DNA of 64,000 nucleotides from Pectobacterium colocasium (GCF_020181655.1 NZ_CP084032.1:2170001-2234000); one strand, 5' to 3'. Numbered from the stretch's first letter, positions 41,777 to 51,230 are shown. The notes: generated by a model not told the origin, from the letters alone. Numbers and translations: made by a program.

Positions 41777-42781
41777 ATGATAGAAGCCGATCGTTTAATT
41801 TCCGCTGACGCCGTTCCAGAAGAAGAGTTTCTTGACCGTGCGATGAGACCCAAGCTGCTGACCGAATATGTGGGGCAGCCGCAGGTGCGTGAACAGATGG
41901 AAATTTTTATTCAGGCGGCCCGTAAACGCGGGGATGCGCTTGATCATCTGCTCATTTTTGGTCCTCCTGGTCTGGGGAAAACGACGCTGGCGAATATTGT
42001 CGCCAATGAGATGGGCGTAAATATGCGCACAACGTCAGGCCCGGTGCTGGAAAAAGCCGGTGATCTTGCCGCGCTGCTGACCAACCTCGAACCGCATGAT
42101 GTGCTGTTCATTGATGAAATCCATCGTTTGTCGCCCGTTGTGGAAGAAGTGTTGTATCCGGCGATGGAAGATTACCAGTTGGATATCATGATCGGTGAAG
42201 GGCCCGCTGCTCGGTCGATTAAACTCGACTTGCCGCCTTTTACGCTGATTGGTGCAACGACGCGCGCTGGCTCGTTAACCTCGCCGCTGCGCGATCGTTT
42301 CGGCATTGTGCAACGTTTGGAGTTTTATAACGTCACCGATCTCCAGTATATCGTTGGCCGCAGTGCACAGTGTTTAGGGTTGGATCTGACGTCGGATGGG
42401 GCACTTGAAGTGGCGCGTCGTTCGCGTGGTACACCGCGTATTGCCAACCGATTATTGCGTCGGGTGCGAGACTTCTCCGAGGTTAAGTCAGAAGGAGCAA
42501 TTACCGGAACCGTGGCGATGCAGGCGCTGGATATGCTGGCGGTGGATACCGAAGGTTTTGACTACATGGACCGCAAGCTGCTGTTGGCGATCATCGATAA
42601 ATTCATGGGCGGCCCCGTTGGGCTGGACAACTTAGCAGCCGCTATTGGCGAAGAACGTGAAACGATTGAAGACGTGCTGGAACCGTTTTTGATTCAGCAA
42701 GGGTTCATTCAGCGTACGCCGCGCGGTCGGATGGCGACACAGCATGCCTATCGGCACTTTGGCTTAACGCGCGAGGAGTAG
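41777..42781 (+). CDS. ruvB: Holliday junction branch migration ATPase RuvB
   Basis: Hexameric AAA+ motor of branch migration. The ATG at 41777 gives [13 protein letters not shown] and 334 residues. Walker A is GPPGLGKTT, Walker [16 protein letters not shown], sensor 1 [19 protein letters not shown], and the C-terminal winged helix ends with [17 protein letters not shown]. It shares the LexA-controlled promoter with ruvA. Downstream gene order departs from E. coli here, where the PTS remnant begins. Confidence 0.97.
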   Translation: MIEADRLISADAVPEEEFLDRAMRPKLLTEYVGQPQVREQMEIFIQAARKRGDALDHLLIFGPPGLGKTTLANIVANEMGVNMRTTSGPVLEKAGDLAALLTNLEPHDVLFIDEIHRLSPVVEEVLYPAMEDYQLDIMIGEGPAARSIKLDLPPFTLIGATTRAGSLTSPLRDRFGIVQRLEFYNVTDLQYIVGRSAQCLGLDLTSDGALEVARRSRGTPRIANRLLRRVRDFSEVKSEGAITGTVAMQALDMLAVDTEGFDYMDRKLLLAIIDKFMGGPVGLDNLAAAIGEERETIEDVLEPFLIQQGFIQRTPRGRMATQHAYRHFGLTREE

Positions 42782-42816
42782 CGTCATCTGCGCACGTTTT
42801 CCTACATTGCCCACAT

Positions 42817-42846
42817 TCAGGGAGACCATATGGTCTCCCTGAGTTT
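42817..42846. terminator. Hairpin between ruvB and the EIIA fusion gene
   Basis: tcagggagacc / ggtctccctga, an 11-bp perfect stem with an atat loop, between convergent genes. The T tract is short (gttta), so efficiency is uncertain. Confidence 0.6.
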
Positions 42847-42852
42847 ATGGGA

Positions 42853-43350
42853 CTAGAACCAGGCTTCCCACATTGCCCCAACGTTGAACGAATCGAGCTT
42901 CGTGTTGACGCCGGTGGTTGTCCGCGCGGTGTGTTTGTTATCCACTTCTCCGCCAGTGACATAGAAGCGTAGCATCGGTCTGAATTCCGGCCCCATCGCG
43001 ATCGAGACATTCTGGGAAAGCGTCAGTTTCCATCCTTTATTGTCACTTCTTTGGTATAAATGAATAATCTCTTCTGATAATTCGCGGGCGAGCAGGGATG
43101 TCATTAAATGGTCTTGAGCATGAACCATAATCAATGTAATCGGTTGTCTGGCTTCTCCTGCATCCTGTTCGATCAGCTGAGTTTGCATCTGGTGAGCCTT
43201 ACGCGCGTAACTATCGGCTTCCTTCAGCAGATTTTTGGCTTCATCAATGTTGCCTTTACGCGCAGCGTGTAGCGCCTCAAAACACAGGCTGCGTGACTGT
43301 CCAGCATTGACGATAATTTCCATTACTGCATCTTCTAATGTAATCATCAT
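42853..43350 (-). CDS. PTS lactose/cellobiose-type EIIA fused in frame to the C-terminal tail of a maltoporin-like protein
   Basis: Residues 1 to about 100 are a complete EIIA of the lactose/cellobiose (Chb) type: MMITLEDAVMEIIVNAGQSRS..., with IEQDAGEARQ and LIMVHAQDHLMTSLLARELSEEI; the phosphoacceptor is His77 and the metal-binding residue Asp80. The remaining 63 residues do not belong to that family: KLTLSQNVSIAMGPEF, RPMLRFYVTGGEVDNK and the ending FNVGAMWEAWF look like the last strands of a LamB/BglH-type outer-membrane porin, with a terminal aromatic. The switch is near base 43050 without a stop codon. The start at 43350 lies 5 bases after the EIIC stop with an AGG site. Inference: a deletion joined an EIIA gene to a downstream porin gene. 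No EIIB gene is present. Activity is doubtful, though the EIIA part may still fold. Confidence 0.85.
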   Translation of the reverse strand: MMITLEDAVMEIIVNAGQSRSLCFEALHAARKGNIDEAKNLLKEADSYARKAHQMQTQLIEQDAGEARQPITLIMVHAQDHLMTSLLARELSEEIIHLYQRSDNKGWKLTLSQNVSIAMGPEFRPMLRFYVTGGEVDNKHTARTTTGVNTKLDSFNVGAMWEAWF

Positions 43351-43355
43351 ATGAC

Positions 43356-44501
43356 CTATTTTTTTGTTGTCCACGGCGTGAGCGATACCACCTGTGCCAG
43401 CCACCCCATTTTGGTTGCGGTGTAAGCCAGTACAGCATTGACCATCGGTACGAAAACAAAGGGGAGGAACAGCATTGGGTTCATGATGATGGGCGCGCCA
43501 AACATGATCGGCTCGTTGATGTTAAAGAAGCTCGGAACGACGCCCATTCTGCCGATGGTTCGCAGCTGCGTTACCTTGCTACGTAACAGCAGGAAGGCCA
43601 GCGGTAGCGTTGAACCGACGCCGCCAATCAATAGATAGTGATCCCAAAAGCCCTGTAAATAGATATGTGGCAAGACGTCGCCAGCTGCCAGCGCGGCCTG
43701 ATTCACGGCCAGATTGGTCATCCAGAATGGGTTCATGATGCCGGTGACAATCAGAGAACCGTGGATCCCCGAAAACCAGAAAAGCTGGCACAGCAGCACA
43801 GACAGAAGAATGGCAGGCAGCGAGTCGGAGGCGGACACCAGCGGTGCCAGCAGGTGCATAATCGCTTCGGGAATGATCATGCCTGTTTTTGCTTCAATGA
43901 AAAGATTGAGCGGGTGCAGCGTCGCGACAATCACTAACACGGGAATGAGGATTTCAAACGAACGGGCGACCCCCGTCGGCACTTCTTTTGGCAAGCGGAT
44001 GGTAATCTTGTGCTGCTTCAGCGCCGCATAAACACGGGTGGCGTAGATGGACGTCAGTAAGGCGGTGAAGATCCCTTGTCCTGACAGGTACTCGGTAGAA
44101 ATTTTGTTATCGGCGTAAGGGGCGGCGACGAGCAGGAAAGCCATAAACGCCAATAGACCGGACATGACGGAGTCGAGATTAAGCTGTCGTCCCAGGCTGG
44201 CACCCACACCTACGGAGATGAAAAATGTCATTAGCCCCATACTCAGTTCGAAAGGCAGCATCAGCTGTGCGCGATAGGTGATAGAAAAATCGAGCCAGGT
44301 ACGGGCAAATTCGACGGTGGTATCGGCGGAAAAGGGAGGGAAAATAAACACCAGCATAAATGAGCCGATGATCATAAAGGGGAGTGCGGCGGTAAAGCCA
44401 TCGCGGATAGCGATCACATATTTTTGTTGTCCTAAACGCCCGGCCAGCGGGGTAATCGATTGTTCGATCGCAGCAATCGTTGATTGATATAAGGAACCCA
44501 T
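43356..44501 (-). pseudogene. PTS EIIC component, cellobiose/chitobiose type, truncated at the C-terminus
   Basis: Membrane-embedded sugar channel of a PTS permease. The 381-residue frame has the family opening SITPLAGRLGQQKYVIAIRDGFTAALPFMIIGSFMLV, WFSGIHGSLIVTGIMNPFW, and the substrate-site segment FFNINEPIMFGAPIIMNP. Relatives are about 430-450 residues and continue after the conserved PWTTPGPIG-type motif; here the protein ends at LTPWTTKK, so the last 60 or so residues (about two membrane helices) are missing. The cut lies at the A7 run just before the EIIA start. It follows a divergent LacI-type regulator. I call it a probable pseudogene because the frame is shortened and EIIB is absent; a short but functional variant cannot be excluded. 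Confidence 0.75.
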
Positions 44502-44726
44502 GTGAACACCTTTCTTGTGTGTCGCCGCAGCAGCTGCAGATCGTCACCAAGTATGTTATCGCCACGTTTTATGCCGTGATGCATGGTATCTCAATGCGTT
44601 ACGGCGATATCGCGAATGGCCGCCTGTTATGAACGTGAGTCTATACCCGTTATTTTTTCCGCGGCGGACCGCATTTTCTGCCAAGCAGAATGTAAAAAGT
44701 TATTGCCACGATGATTGGATATCATA

Positions 44727-44742
44727 TGGAAACCGTTTTCCA
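44727..44742. promoter_or_regulatory. Candidate operator for the LacI-type regulator
   Basis: tggaaaccgttttcca is a near-perfect palindrome of the GAAACC-GNTTTC type typical of LacI/GalR-family operators such as that of AscG. A second partial site, gaaac...ggtttcc, lies at 44844-44863. Both are in the 457-bp divergent region between EIIC and the regulator gene, which otherwise shows no recognisable feature. Confidence 0.65.
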
Positions 44743-44955
44743 TACAAAGAAAAGAAAGTGTGATGGCGGTCAATGTGTGATGATTTCTGGCGGTATTAAT
44801 TAGATTTACATCATATCTTATGGGTAGAAATACTTATTGGATGTGAAACGGATAATCGGTTTCCATGCCGGATAGAAAGGGTTATACTGCCGGACAATAC
44901 AAAGCGCTGTTGGTGTTCAGGGTTTTAAGTCGGATTTAGCGTTTTCCAGGGGCAA

Positions 44956-45918
44956 ATGATGTCTACAATCAACGATGTATCGCGTTTAGCTGGGGTGTCT
45001 AAAGCCACAGTCTCCCGGGTGTTGAGCGGTTCGCGCGGCGTAAAGGAAGCCAGCCGTCTCGCGGTGTTAAAAGCGGTTGATGAGCTTAAATATCGGCCGA
45101 ACGTCATCGCTCAATCGCTGCTGAGTCAGTCAACTGGCTGTATTGGCGTCATTTGTGCTCAGGACAACATCAACCAGACGACTGGCTATCTTTATGCGCT
45201 GGAAAAACACTTTAGCCGGCATCAAAAGCATCTCTTGTTGCGGTTTGCCAGCAGCAGAGCAGAAGTCATGAGCGTGCTGGATGAACTGACCAGCGGCCTG
45301 TGCGATGACATCTTAATCATCGGCGCGCGTTTTCCGCTGAATCTGTCCGATAAGAATATCATTCTGATCGATTGCATGGAGACGGACACGGCGAACAGTC
45401 TGCAATTCGATCACGCTTTTGCCACAGAAACGGCGTGCAATTACCTGATCAGACAAGGAAGACGGCAAATCGCGCTGATTAATCCCGCCGCCAGCAGTTC
45501 CGCGGAACAGGTGCTCTTAGGATATAAACGGGCGCTGGAAAATAACTTCTTGCCGTTTAACCGTAACCTGATCTTTATGGATGCGTCTTCATCGTCGTCG
45601 GTGGCGCTGCAAGTATTGCTCAATAACAGCACGACGCTGAACTTCAATGCGTTGCTGGTGGCGGATGAGCTGGAAGCCAAACGTGTTATTACGCAGCTTC
45701 AGGCGTTTAATAAATCTGTGCCAAAAGACATCATGGTATTCAGCCTGGCGGGATCTCTCGATATTCCGGGCATTCCGGCGATACCGGCAATTGAATATTC
45801 GATGGATGCGGTGGCGGCGAGAATCGTGTCCTGGCTCAATGAGAAAACACAGGACGTGCTGGGTTCGTATGTCTTGCGGGGTGATTTAATCATTCCCGAT
45901 ATGGCGAACCGGCAATAA
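44956..45918 (+). CDS. LacI/GalR-family transcriptional regulator, AscG-like
   Basis: DNA-binding repressor-type protein. The N-terminal helix-turn-helix and hinge read STINDVSRLAGVSKATVSRVLSGSRGVKEASR...YRPNVIAQSL, followed by a periplasmic-binding-protein-like effector domain of about 260 residues (GCIGVICAQDN; ALINPAASSSAEQVLLGYKRAL; VFSLAGSLDIP). The start is ATG 44956 or 44959. It is divergent from the PTS genes and probably controls them through the operators at 44727 and 44844. The effector, presumably a beta-glucoside, is not visible. The domain is complete, in contrast to the damaged PTS genes. Confidence 0.9.
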   Translation: MMSTINDVSRLAGVSKATVSRVLSGSRGVKEASRLAVLKAVDELKYRPNVIAQSLLSQSTGCIGVICAQDNINQTTGYLYALEKHFSRHQKHLLLRFASSRAEVMSVLDELTSGLCDDILIIGARFPLNLSDKNIILIDCMETDTANSLQFDHAFATETACNYLIRQGRRQIALINPAASSSAEQVLLGYKRALENNFLPFNRNLIFMDASSSSSVALQVLLNNSTTLNFNALLVADELEAKRVITQLQAFNKSVPKDIMVFSLAGSLDIPGIPAIPAIEYSMDAVAARIVSWLNEKTQDVLGSYVLRGDLIIPDMANRQ

Positions 45919-45944
45919 ACACGGTTCTCCCTCACGGCAAAAAG

Positions 45945-45982
45945 AAAAGCCCTTCTGAATGCTATTTCAGAAGGGCTTTTTT
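45945..45982. terminator. Bidirectional terminator
   Basis: aaagcccttctgaa / ttcagaagggcttt, 14-bp perfect stem with a 6-base loop followed by tttt. It serves the regulator gene on the plus strand and znuB on the minus strand. Confidence 0.92.
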
Positions 45983-45997
45983 CATCTTGTACGTCTG

Positions 45998-46783
45998 TTA
46001 GACGGGTTGTCGCTTCAGCAGGCTGATAATAAATAGCAGCGATGCGCACAGCACCACTGATGGTCCGGCCGGCGTATTGTAGCCAGCCGAGAAGGCCAAA
46101 CCACCCGTCACGGCAATCATGCCAACAATCATTGCGATACTTGCCATTTGTTCTGGTGTCCGCGCGAATCGTCTGGCGCTTGCGGCGGGAATAATCAGCA
46201 GCGACGTAATGATCAGCGCACCAACAAATTTCATGGCAATACCAATGGTTAGCGCAGTGGTTAGCATCAACAGCAGCTTGGTACGCTGTAGTTTCACGCC
46301 GTCGACGTGCGCCAGCTCCGGGCTAATCGTCATCGAAAGCAGCGCGCGCCATTGCCAGCGCATAATGGCCACAACGACAATCACACCGCCACCGATGACC
46401 CACAGATCCTCTGTCGTGACGGAGAGCAAATCACCAAACAGGTAAGCCATCAGATCCACGCGCACGTTATTCATTAGGCTAACCACAACTAACCCCAGCG
46501 ACAGGGCACTGTGTGCCATGATGCCGAGTAAGGTATCGACGGCCAGATAGGGACGCCGCTCCAGCCAGACAAGCCCCAGAGCCAGAATGAGTGTCACGGC
46601 GATGACGGCAGCAAACAGATTAATGTTCAGCAGCAGGCCGAAAGCGATGCCAAGTAAGGAGGCATGTGCCAGCGTATCGCCGAAGTAAGACATTCGCCGC
46701 CAGACGACGAACGAACCCAGCGGACCTGCCGCAATAGCCAGTAATATCCCCGCCAGCCAACCGGGAAACAGCAGTTCGATCAT
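45998..46783 (-). CDS. znuB: Zinc ABC transporter permease ZnuB
   Basis: Inner-membrane permease of the high-affinity zinc importer ZnuABC. The 261 residues contain about eight hydrophobic segments with [35 protein letters not shown], and [20 protein letters not shown], typical of the ABC-3 family. It overlaps the znuC stop by four bases. Controlled with znuC from the promoter near the Zur box at 47562. Confidence 0.96.
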   Translation of the reverse strand: MIELLFPGWLAGILLAIAAGPLGSFVVWRRMSYFGDTLAHASLLGIAFGLLLNINLFAAVIAVTLILALGLVWLERRPYLAVDTLLGIMAHSALSLGLVVVSLMNNVRVDLMAYLFGDLLSVTTEDLWVIGGGVIVVVAIMRWQWRALLSMTISPELAHVDGVKLQRTKLLLMLTTALTIGIAMKFVGALIITSLLIIPAASARRFARTPEQMASIAMIVGMIAVTGGLAFSAGYNTPAGPSVVLCASLLFIISLLKRQPV

Positions 46784-47538
46784 GCGTCGTTTCCACCTTG
46801 TCTTTTCAGAATGATACGTCCCTGTAGATCGTGACGATGATTATGGTGGTGGCGATAAATCGCCAATTGCTCCGCGCCGCGGTGGCCAAACATCGCTAAA
46901 AATTCAGGATGAAGGGAGACCACTTCAGGCGTGCCGGAGCAGCAAACATGTTGATTAAGGCACAGAACTTCATCAGTTTTTGCCATCACCAAATGCAGAT
47001 CGTGCGAGACCATCAGCACACCGCAGTGGAATTCCTGCCGTAGTTGATTGATGAGATCGTACAGCGCCAATTGCCCATTGACGTCGACACCCTGTGTCGG
47101 CTCATCCAGCACCAGAAGCTGAGGTTGATTGAGCAGTGCGCGCGCTAATAGCACACGTTGGGTTTCGCCGCCGGAAAGTTTCTGCATCGGCTGTTCCAGC
47201 AGGTGTGCTGCCTGTACGCGCTTAAGGGCAGGTAAAATATCCTGCTTTTTCACGCCAGGACGCAGTTGCATAAAGCGGCTGACGGTCAACGGCAGCGTGG
47301 TATCCAGATGCAGCTTCTGCGGAACGTAGCCGATACGCAGTGCGGGATCCCGGGTCAGCGAACCGGAAGTGGGGGACAGTAACCCTAGAACGACGCGCAC
47401 CAGTGTCGATTTCCCTGCGCCATTCGGCCCCAGCAGTGTCAGAATTCGACCTGCCTGCAAGGTAAGAGAAATATCTGACAAGACCTTTCGGCTGCCAAAT
47501 GTAACGGAAATATTATTAAGTGATACCAATGTGGACAT
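46780..47538 (-). CDS. znuC: Zinc ABC transporter ATPase ZnuC
   Basis: ATP-hydrolysing subunit of ZnuABC. The ATG at 47538 gives [20 protein letters not shown] and 252 residues; an upstream in-frame ATG at 47616 would run across the Zur box and overlap znuA. Walker [10 protein letters not shown], signature LSGGETQRV and Walker [13 protein letters not shown] are clear, and the C-terminus is His-rich (HHHNHRHD) as in other ZnuC proteins. Confidence 0.96.
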   Translation of the reverse strand: MSTLVSLNNISVTFGSRKVLSDISLTLQAGRILTLLGPNGAGKSTLVRVVLGLLSPTSGSLTRDPALRIGYVPQKLHLDTTLPLTVSRFMQLRPGVKKQDILPALKRVQAAHLLEQPMQKLSGGETQRVLLARALLNQPQLLVLDEPTQGVDVNGQLALYDLINQLRQEFHCGVLMVSHDLHLVMAKTDEVLCLNQHVCCSGTPEVVSLHPEFLAMFGHRGAEQLAIYRHHHNHRHDLQGRIILKRQGGNDA

Positions 47539-47561
47539 ATAATTCGGCTTGCACAACCCAT

Positions 47562-47584
47562 GTAACGTTATATTATAACAGGTA
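47562..47584. promoter_or_regulatory. Zur box between znuC and znuA
   Basis: The palindrome gttatattataac inside gtaacgttatattataac matches the core of the enterobacterial Zur operator (TGTTATANTATAACA). Its place in the divergent znuCB/znuA promoter region is as in E. coli; zinc-loaded Zur would repress both units. Confidence 0.88.
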
Positions 47585-47614
47585 ACACGATAAAAATCGA
47601 TGGGAGCGATTTTC

Positions 47615-48634
47615 ATGCAGCAATCTATTCAACAAAAAAAAGCTATTCAGCAAAAAAAATGGTTAAAAAGTGTGTTTGTTGCCAGCGCGCTATTCGCGAG
47701 CGGGATGTCAATTAGTGCGGCATCCGCGGCGGTTATTACGTCAATTCGTCCTTTGGGATTCATTGCGTCGGCGATTGCCGATGGCGTAACGCCAACGGAG
47801 GTTTTGTTACCTGATGGCGCATCGCCCCACGATTATGCCTTGCGCCCGTCTGATGTCCAGCATTTACAGTCCGCCGATCTGGTGATTTGGGTTGGTCCGG
47901 AAATGGAAGCCTTCCTTGGAAAACCGTTAGCGAAAATTCCACCCGCAAAGCAGATTGCACTTTCCGAGTTGCCTGCCATTAAATCTGAGCTGGAAAAAGA
48001 GGCTGGGCACGATCATGAGGCTGAGCATGAACAGGTGCATGATGACCATGAAAAAGGCCACGATCACAGCCATGCCGCCCATGATGACGGCGACGATGGC
48101 CACCATCATGGCGAATTCAATATGCATATTTGGCTGTCGCCGGAGATGACAAAACAGGCGGCAATTGCCATTCATGCAAAATTATTGGAACTTATGCCTC
48201 AGAATAAGGACAAACTAGACGCGAATCTGCTTTATTTCACGGATAAAATCGCGCAAGCAGATGAAAAAATTGTTAAGATGCTAGCGCCTGTGCAGGGTAA
48301 AGGCTATTTCGTGTTCCATGATGCCTATGGCTATTTTGAGAAACACTACGGATTAAGCCCCTTGGGTTACTTCACGGTTAACCCCGAAATCCAACCTGGA
48401 GCACAGCGTTTACATCAAATACGAACACAGTTGGTTGAGCAGAAAGCCGTATGCGTTTTTGCTGAACCACAATTCAGGCCAGCCGTTATTAATGCTGTTG
48501 CCAAGGGAACCGACGTGCGCTCGGGTGTGCTCGATCCATTGGGAAGCAATATTGCACTGGGTAGAGATAGCTATGCCGATTTCTTGTTGCAGCTATCGAA
48601 CCAGTATGTGAGCTGTCTGGAGGAAAAATCATGA
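47615..48634 (+). CDS. znuA: Zinc-binding periplasmic protein ZnuA
   Basis: Captures zinc in the periplasm for ZnuBC. The ATG at 47615 has GGGAG eight bases upstream. A long basic leader ([17 protein letters not shown]) precedes the signal-peptide core [19 protein letters not shown]. Zinc ligands appear in [23 protein letters not shown] and [13 protein letters not shown]; the flexible His/Asp-rich loop [20 protein letters not shown] is at about 142-172, and the C-terminal [10 protein letters not shown] and CLEEKS hold the disulfide cysteines. Each half of the leader duplication has an A8 tract. Confidence 0.96.
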   Translation: MQQSIQQKKAIQQKKWLKSVFVASALFASGMSISAASAAVITSIRPLGFIASAIADGVTPTEVLLPDGASPHDYALRPSDVQHLQSADLVIWVGPEMEAFLGKPLAKIPPAKQIALSELPAIKSELEKEAGHDHEAEHEQVHDDHEKGHDHSHAAHDDGDDGHHHGEFNMHIWLSPEMTKQAAIAIHAKLLELMPQNKDKLDANLLYFTDKIAQADEKIVKMLAPVQGKGYFVFHDAYGYFEKHYGLSPLGYFTVNPEIQPGAQRLHQIRTQLVEQKAVCVFAEPQFRPAVINAVAKGTDVRSGVLDPLGSNIALGRDSYADFLLQLSNQYVSCLEEKS

Positions 48635-48646
48635 GGATACGAATAA

Positions 48647-49969
48647 GTGCAGCAGATAGTCCGAACTATCGCTCTGGCGTATAACAGCTTACCTCGGCCC
48701 CATCGCGTCATGCTGGGGTCGCTTACCGTTGTGACATTGGCCGTTGCTGTTTGGCGACCTTTTGTTTATCCCCACGTCGATGATGCTCCTGTGATCGTGA
48801 AAGATATCGATCTGGAAACTAACCAACTCCGTACGCTGACGCCAGAAGCCAGTGAACCTATAGACCAGCCCTCGCCAGATGACGATATTCCACAAGATGA
48901 GCTGGATGATAGAGTTGCCGATGAAGGCAGTTCACATGAGTATGTGGTGTCTACGGGCGATACCTTAAGCAGCATTTTAACGCAATATGGTATCGATATG
49001 GCGGACGTTACCCAACTCGCCGATCAGAATAAAGATTTGCGTAACCTGAAAATTGGTCAGCAAATTTCATGGTCACTGGGTGAAAATGGCGATCTGCAAA
49101 GCCTGACCTGGCAGATGTCTCGCCGTGAAACGCGCATTTATGAGCGCGTCGGTGACGATTTCAAAGAACGCATTGAAACGCTGAAAGGTGAGTGGCGTAA
49201 CAGCGTTCTGAATGGCCGAGTCACGGGCAGTTTTGTCAGCAGTGCGCAAAATGCCGGTTTGACCAGCGCAGAAGTGCGTGACGTCATCAAAGCGCTGCAA
49301 TGGCAACTGGATTTCCGTAAGTTACGCAAGGACGACACGTTTTCTGTTTTGATGTCTCGCGAAATACTCGATGGTAAAAGTGAACAGAGTGAGCTGATCG
49401 GCGTTCGTTTGAATACCGGAGGCAAAGATTATTACGCCATTCGCGCTGAAGACGGAAAATTCTACGACCGTGAAGGTTCAGGGTTGACGCGTGGCTTTAT
49501 GCGCTTCCCTACGATGAAACAATTCCGTGTTTCCTCCAACTTTAATCCGCGCCGTTTGAACCCGGTGACAGGGCGCGTTGCGCCGCATAACGGTGTCGAC
49601 TTTGCTATGCCAGTCGGTACACCGGTTCTGGCCGTCGGAGACGGTGAAGTCGTGATTGCCAAACGCAGTGGCGCGGCGGGTAACTATGTTGTCATCCGTC
49701 ATGGTCGTCAATACACCACTCACTTTATGCACTTGAATCGTATATTGGTGAAATCCGGTCAGAAAGTGAAACGTGGCGATCGTATCGGATTGTCTGGCAA
49801 CACCGGGCGTTCAACTGGCCCGCACCTGCATTATGAATTCTGGATTAACCAGCAGGCAGTAAACCCGCTAACGGCTAAACTGCCGCGTTCTGAAGGACTT
49901 GCGGGCAAAGAGCGTCGTGATTATCTGGCGCAGGTGAAAGAAGTCGTGCCGCAGCTTAAGTTTGATTAA
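48647..49969 (+). CDS. mepM: Murein DD-endopeptidase MepM
   Basis: Cleaves D-Ala-mDAP cross-links so that new peptidoglycan can be inserted; a periplasmic, membrane-anchored enzyme. The GTG at 48647 is the first start of the frame, 12 bases after znuA. It shows an N-terminal membrane anchor (about 20-40), a LysM domain with YVVSTGDTLSSILTQYGI (about 95-140), an OapA-like middle region and an M23 domain (about 310-410) with the zinc motifs HNGVDFAMP, HFMHLNRI and GPHLHYEFW. The 440-residue length equals that of E. coli. Confidence 0.96.
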   Translation: MQQIVRTIALAYNSLPRPHRVMLGSLTVVTLAVAVWRPFVYPHVDDAPVIVKDIDLETNQLRTLTPEASEPIDQPSPDDDIPQDELDDRVADEGSSHEYVVSTGDTLSSILTQYGIDMADVTQLADQNKDLRNLKIGQQISWSLGENGDLQSLTWQMSRRETRIYERVGDDFKERIETLKGEWRNSVLNGRVTGSFVSSAQNAGLTSAEVRDVIKALQWQLDFRKLRKDDTFSVLMSREILDGKSEQSELIGVRLNTGGKDYYAIRAEDGKFYDREGSGLTRGFMRFPTMKQFRVSSNFNPRRLNPVTGRVAPHNGVDFAMPVGTPVLAVGDGEVVIAKRSGAAGNYVVIRHGRQYTTHFMHLNRILVKSGQKVKRGDRIGLSGNTGRSTGPHLHYEFWINQQAVNPLTAKLPRSEGLAGKERRDYLAQVKEVVPQLKFD

Positions 49970-50160
49970 CGATATCGACTGCATATTATGCCGGTGGCTT
50001 GCTGCCGGCATTTTCATTTATAAAACAGGTTCATGTTATAGAACGCGGTCTCCTGATTTTTGTTGCTAAGCGGGCGAGCTTTTACGTATTGTCGGCGAGT
50101 TTGCTAAACGCTAAGCGGCAACGATGATGATGTTTACTGATTGATCTGAAGAGTTTAGGC

Positions 50161-51132
50161 ATGGAAAAAGAAAAAAAATCGAACGCTGAATTTGTTCCCC
50201 AGTTTCAACGCGCCTTTTTTCATCCGCGCTATTGGGGCGTTTGGTTAGGTGTTGGCGTAATGGCGCTCGCCGCCTATATTCCGGCGCGATTGAGAAATCC
50301 GGTGTTGGGTGGGTTAGGGCGTTTTGTCGGGAGAATATCAAAAGGCGCCCGCCGCCGTGCCCGTATTAACCTGCTGTATTGCATGCCGGAGTTAACGGAA
50401 GCACAGCGTGAAACCATCATCGATGACATGTTTGCGACAGCGCCTCAGTCGATGATCATGATGGTGGAAGTCGGGATTCGTAACCCAAAGAAAATCGAGA
50501 AATATGTTCGCTGGCACGGTGAAGACATTCTGGATCGTATTAAAGAACAAGATAAGAACGTGATCTTTTTGGTGCCGCACGGATGGGGCGTAGATATTCC
50601 GGCGATGCTGCTGACTTCGCGCGGGCAGCGTATGGCAGCCATGTTCCACAATCAGAAAAATGCGCTGGTGGATTATTGGTGGAATCGGTTACGCCGTCGC
50701 TTTGGTGGTCGTATCCATGCGCGTAACGACGGCATTAAGCCGTTTATCAGCTCCGTGCGTTCTGGGTGCTGGGGTTATTACCTTCCCGATCAGGATCACG
50801 GCCCTGAACACAGCGAATTTGTTGATTTCTTTGCGACTTATAAAGCCACGCTGCCTGCTGTCGGACGGCTGATGAAAGTATGCCGTGCTGATATCATTCC
50901 GCTGTTTCCGGTGTATAACGCGAAAGACGGCTGTCTGGATGTGTTTATTCGCCCGCCGATGGATGATTTGGCTGAAGCAGATGACGCCTATATTGCTCGA
51001 CGCATGAATGAAGAGGTGGAAATTCTGGTCAGGCCGAATCCTGAGCAGTACACCTGGATTCTGAAACTGTTGAAAACCCGCAAGCCGGGAGAGATTGAAC
51101 CGTACTGTCGGGATGATTTATACCGCAACTAG
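50161..51132 (+). CDS. lpxM: Lipid A myristoyltransferase LpxM
   Basis: Adds the second acyloxyacyl chain to lipid A at the inner membrane. The 323 residues have an N-terminal membrane segment (about 22-42), the HX4D catalytic motif as HGWGVD (about 140-145), and NQKNALVDYWWNRLRRRFGGRIHAR, RSGCWGYYLPDQDHGPEHSEFV and PLFPVYNAKDG typical of LpxL/M enzymes. It follows mepM as in E. coli. Confidence 0.95.
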   Translation: MEKEKKSNAEFVPQFQRAFFHPRYWGVWLGVGVMALAAYIPARLRNPVLGGLGRFVGRISKGARRRARINLLYCMPELTEAQRETIIDDMFATAPQSMIMMVEVGIRNPKKIEKYVRWHGEDILDRIKEQDKNVIFLVPHGWGVDIPAMLLTSRGQRMAAMFHNQKNALVDYWWNRLRRRFGGRIHARNDGIKPFISSVRSGCWGYYLPDQDHGPEHSEFVDFFATYKATLPAVGRLMKVCRADIIPLFPVYNAKDGCLDVFIRPPMDDLAEADDAYIARRMNEEVEILVRPNPEQYTWILKLLKTRKPGEIEPYCRDDLYRN

Positions 51133-51134
51133 CT

Positions 51135-51171
51135 TATACCCGTCATACTTCAAGCTGCTTGTGCGTTGGCT
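51135..51171 (+). repeat. ERIC end fragment
   Basis: tatacccgtcatacttcaag then ctgcttgtgcgttggct, directly after the lpxM stop; the rest of the element is absent. Same orientation as the fragments at 6871 and 41100. Confidence 0.75.
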
Positions 51172-51196
51172 CCCCTTACTCACTGGCCGCATAGAT

Positions 51197-51230
51197 AAAA
51201 AAGCCGGACGAGAAATCGTCCGGCTTTTTA
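51197..51230. terminator. Bidirectional terminator between lpxM and pykA
   Basis: taaaaaagccggacg / cgtccggctttttа-type stem: aaaagccggacga / tcgtccggctttt with a 4-base loop and A/T runs at both ends. Confidence 0.9.

Noticed and set aside
42853..45918. Novel defence or toxin system at the accessory locus
   Set aside because: All three genes read as sugar PTS components and a LacI-type regulator; no nuclease, toxin or phage-related domain is present.
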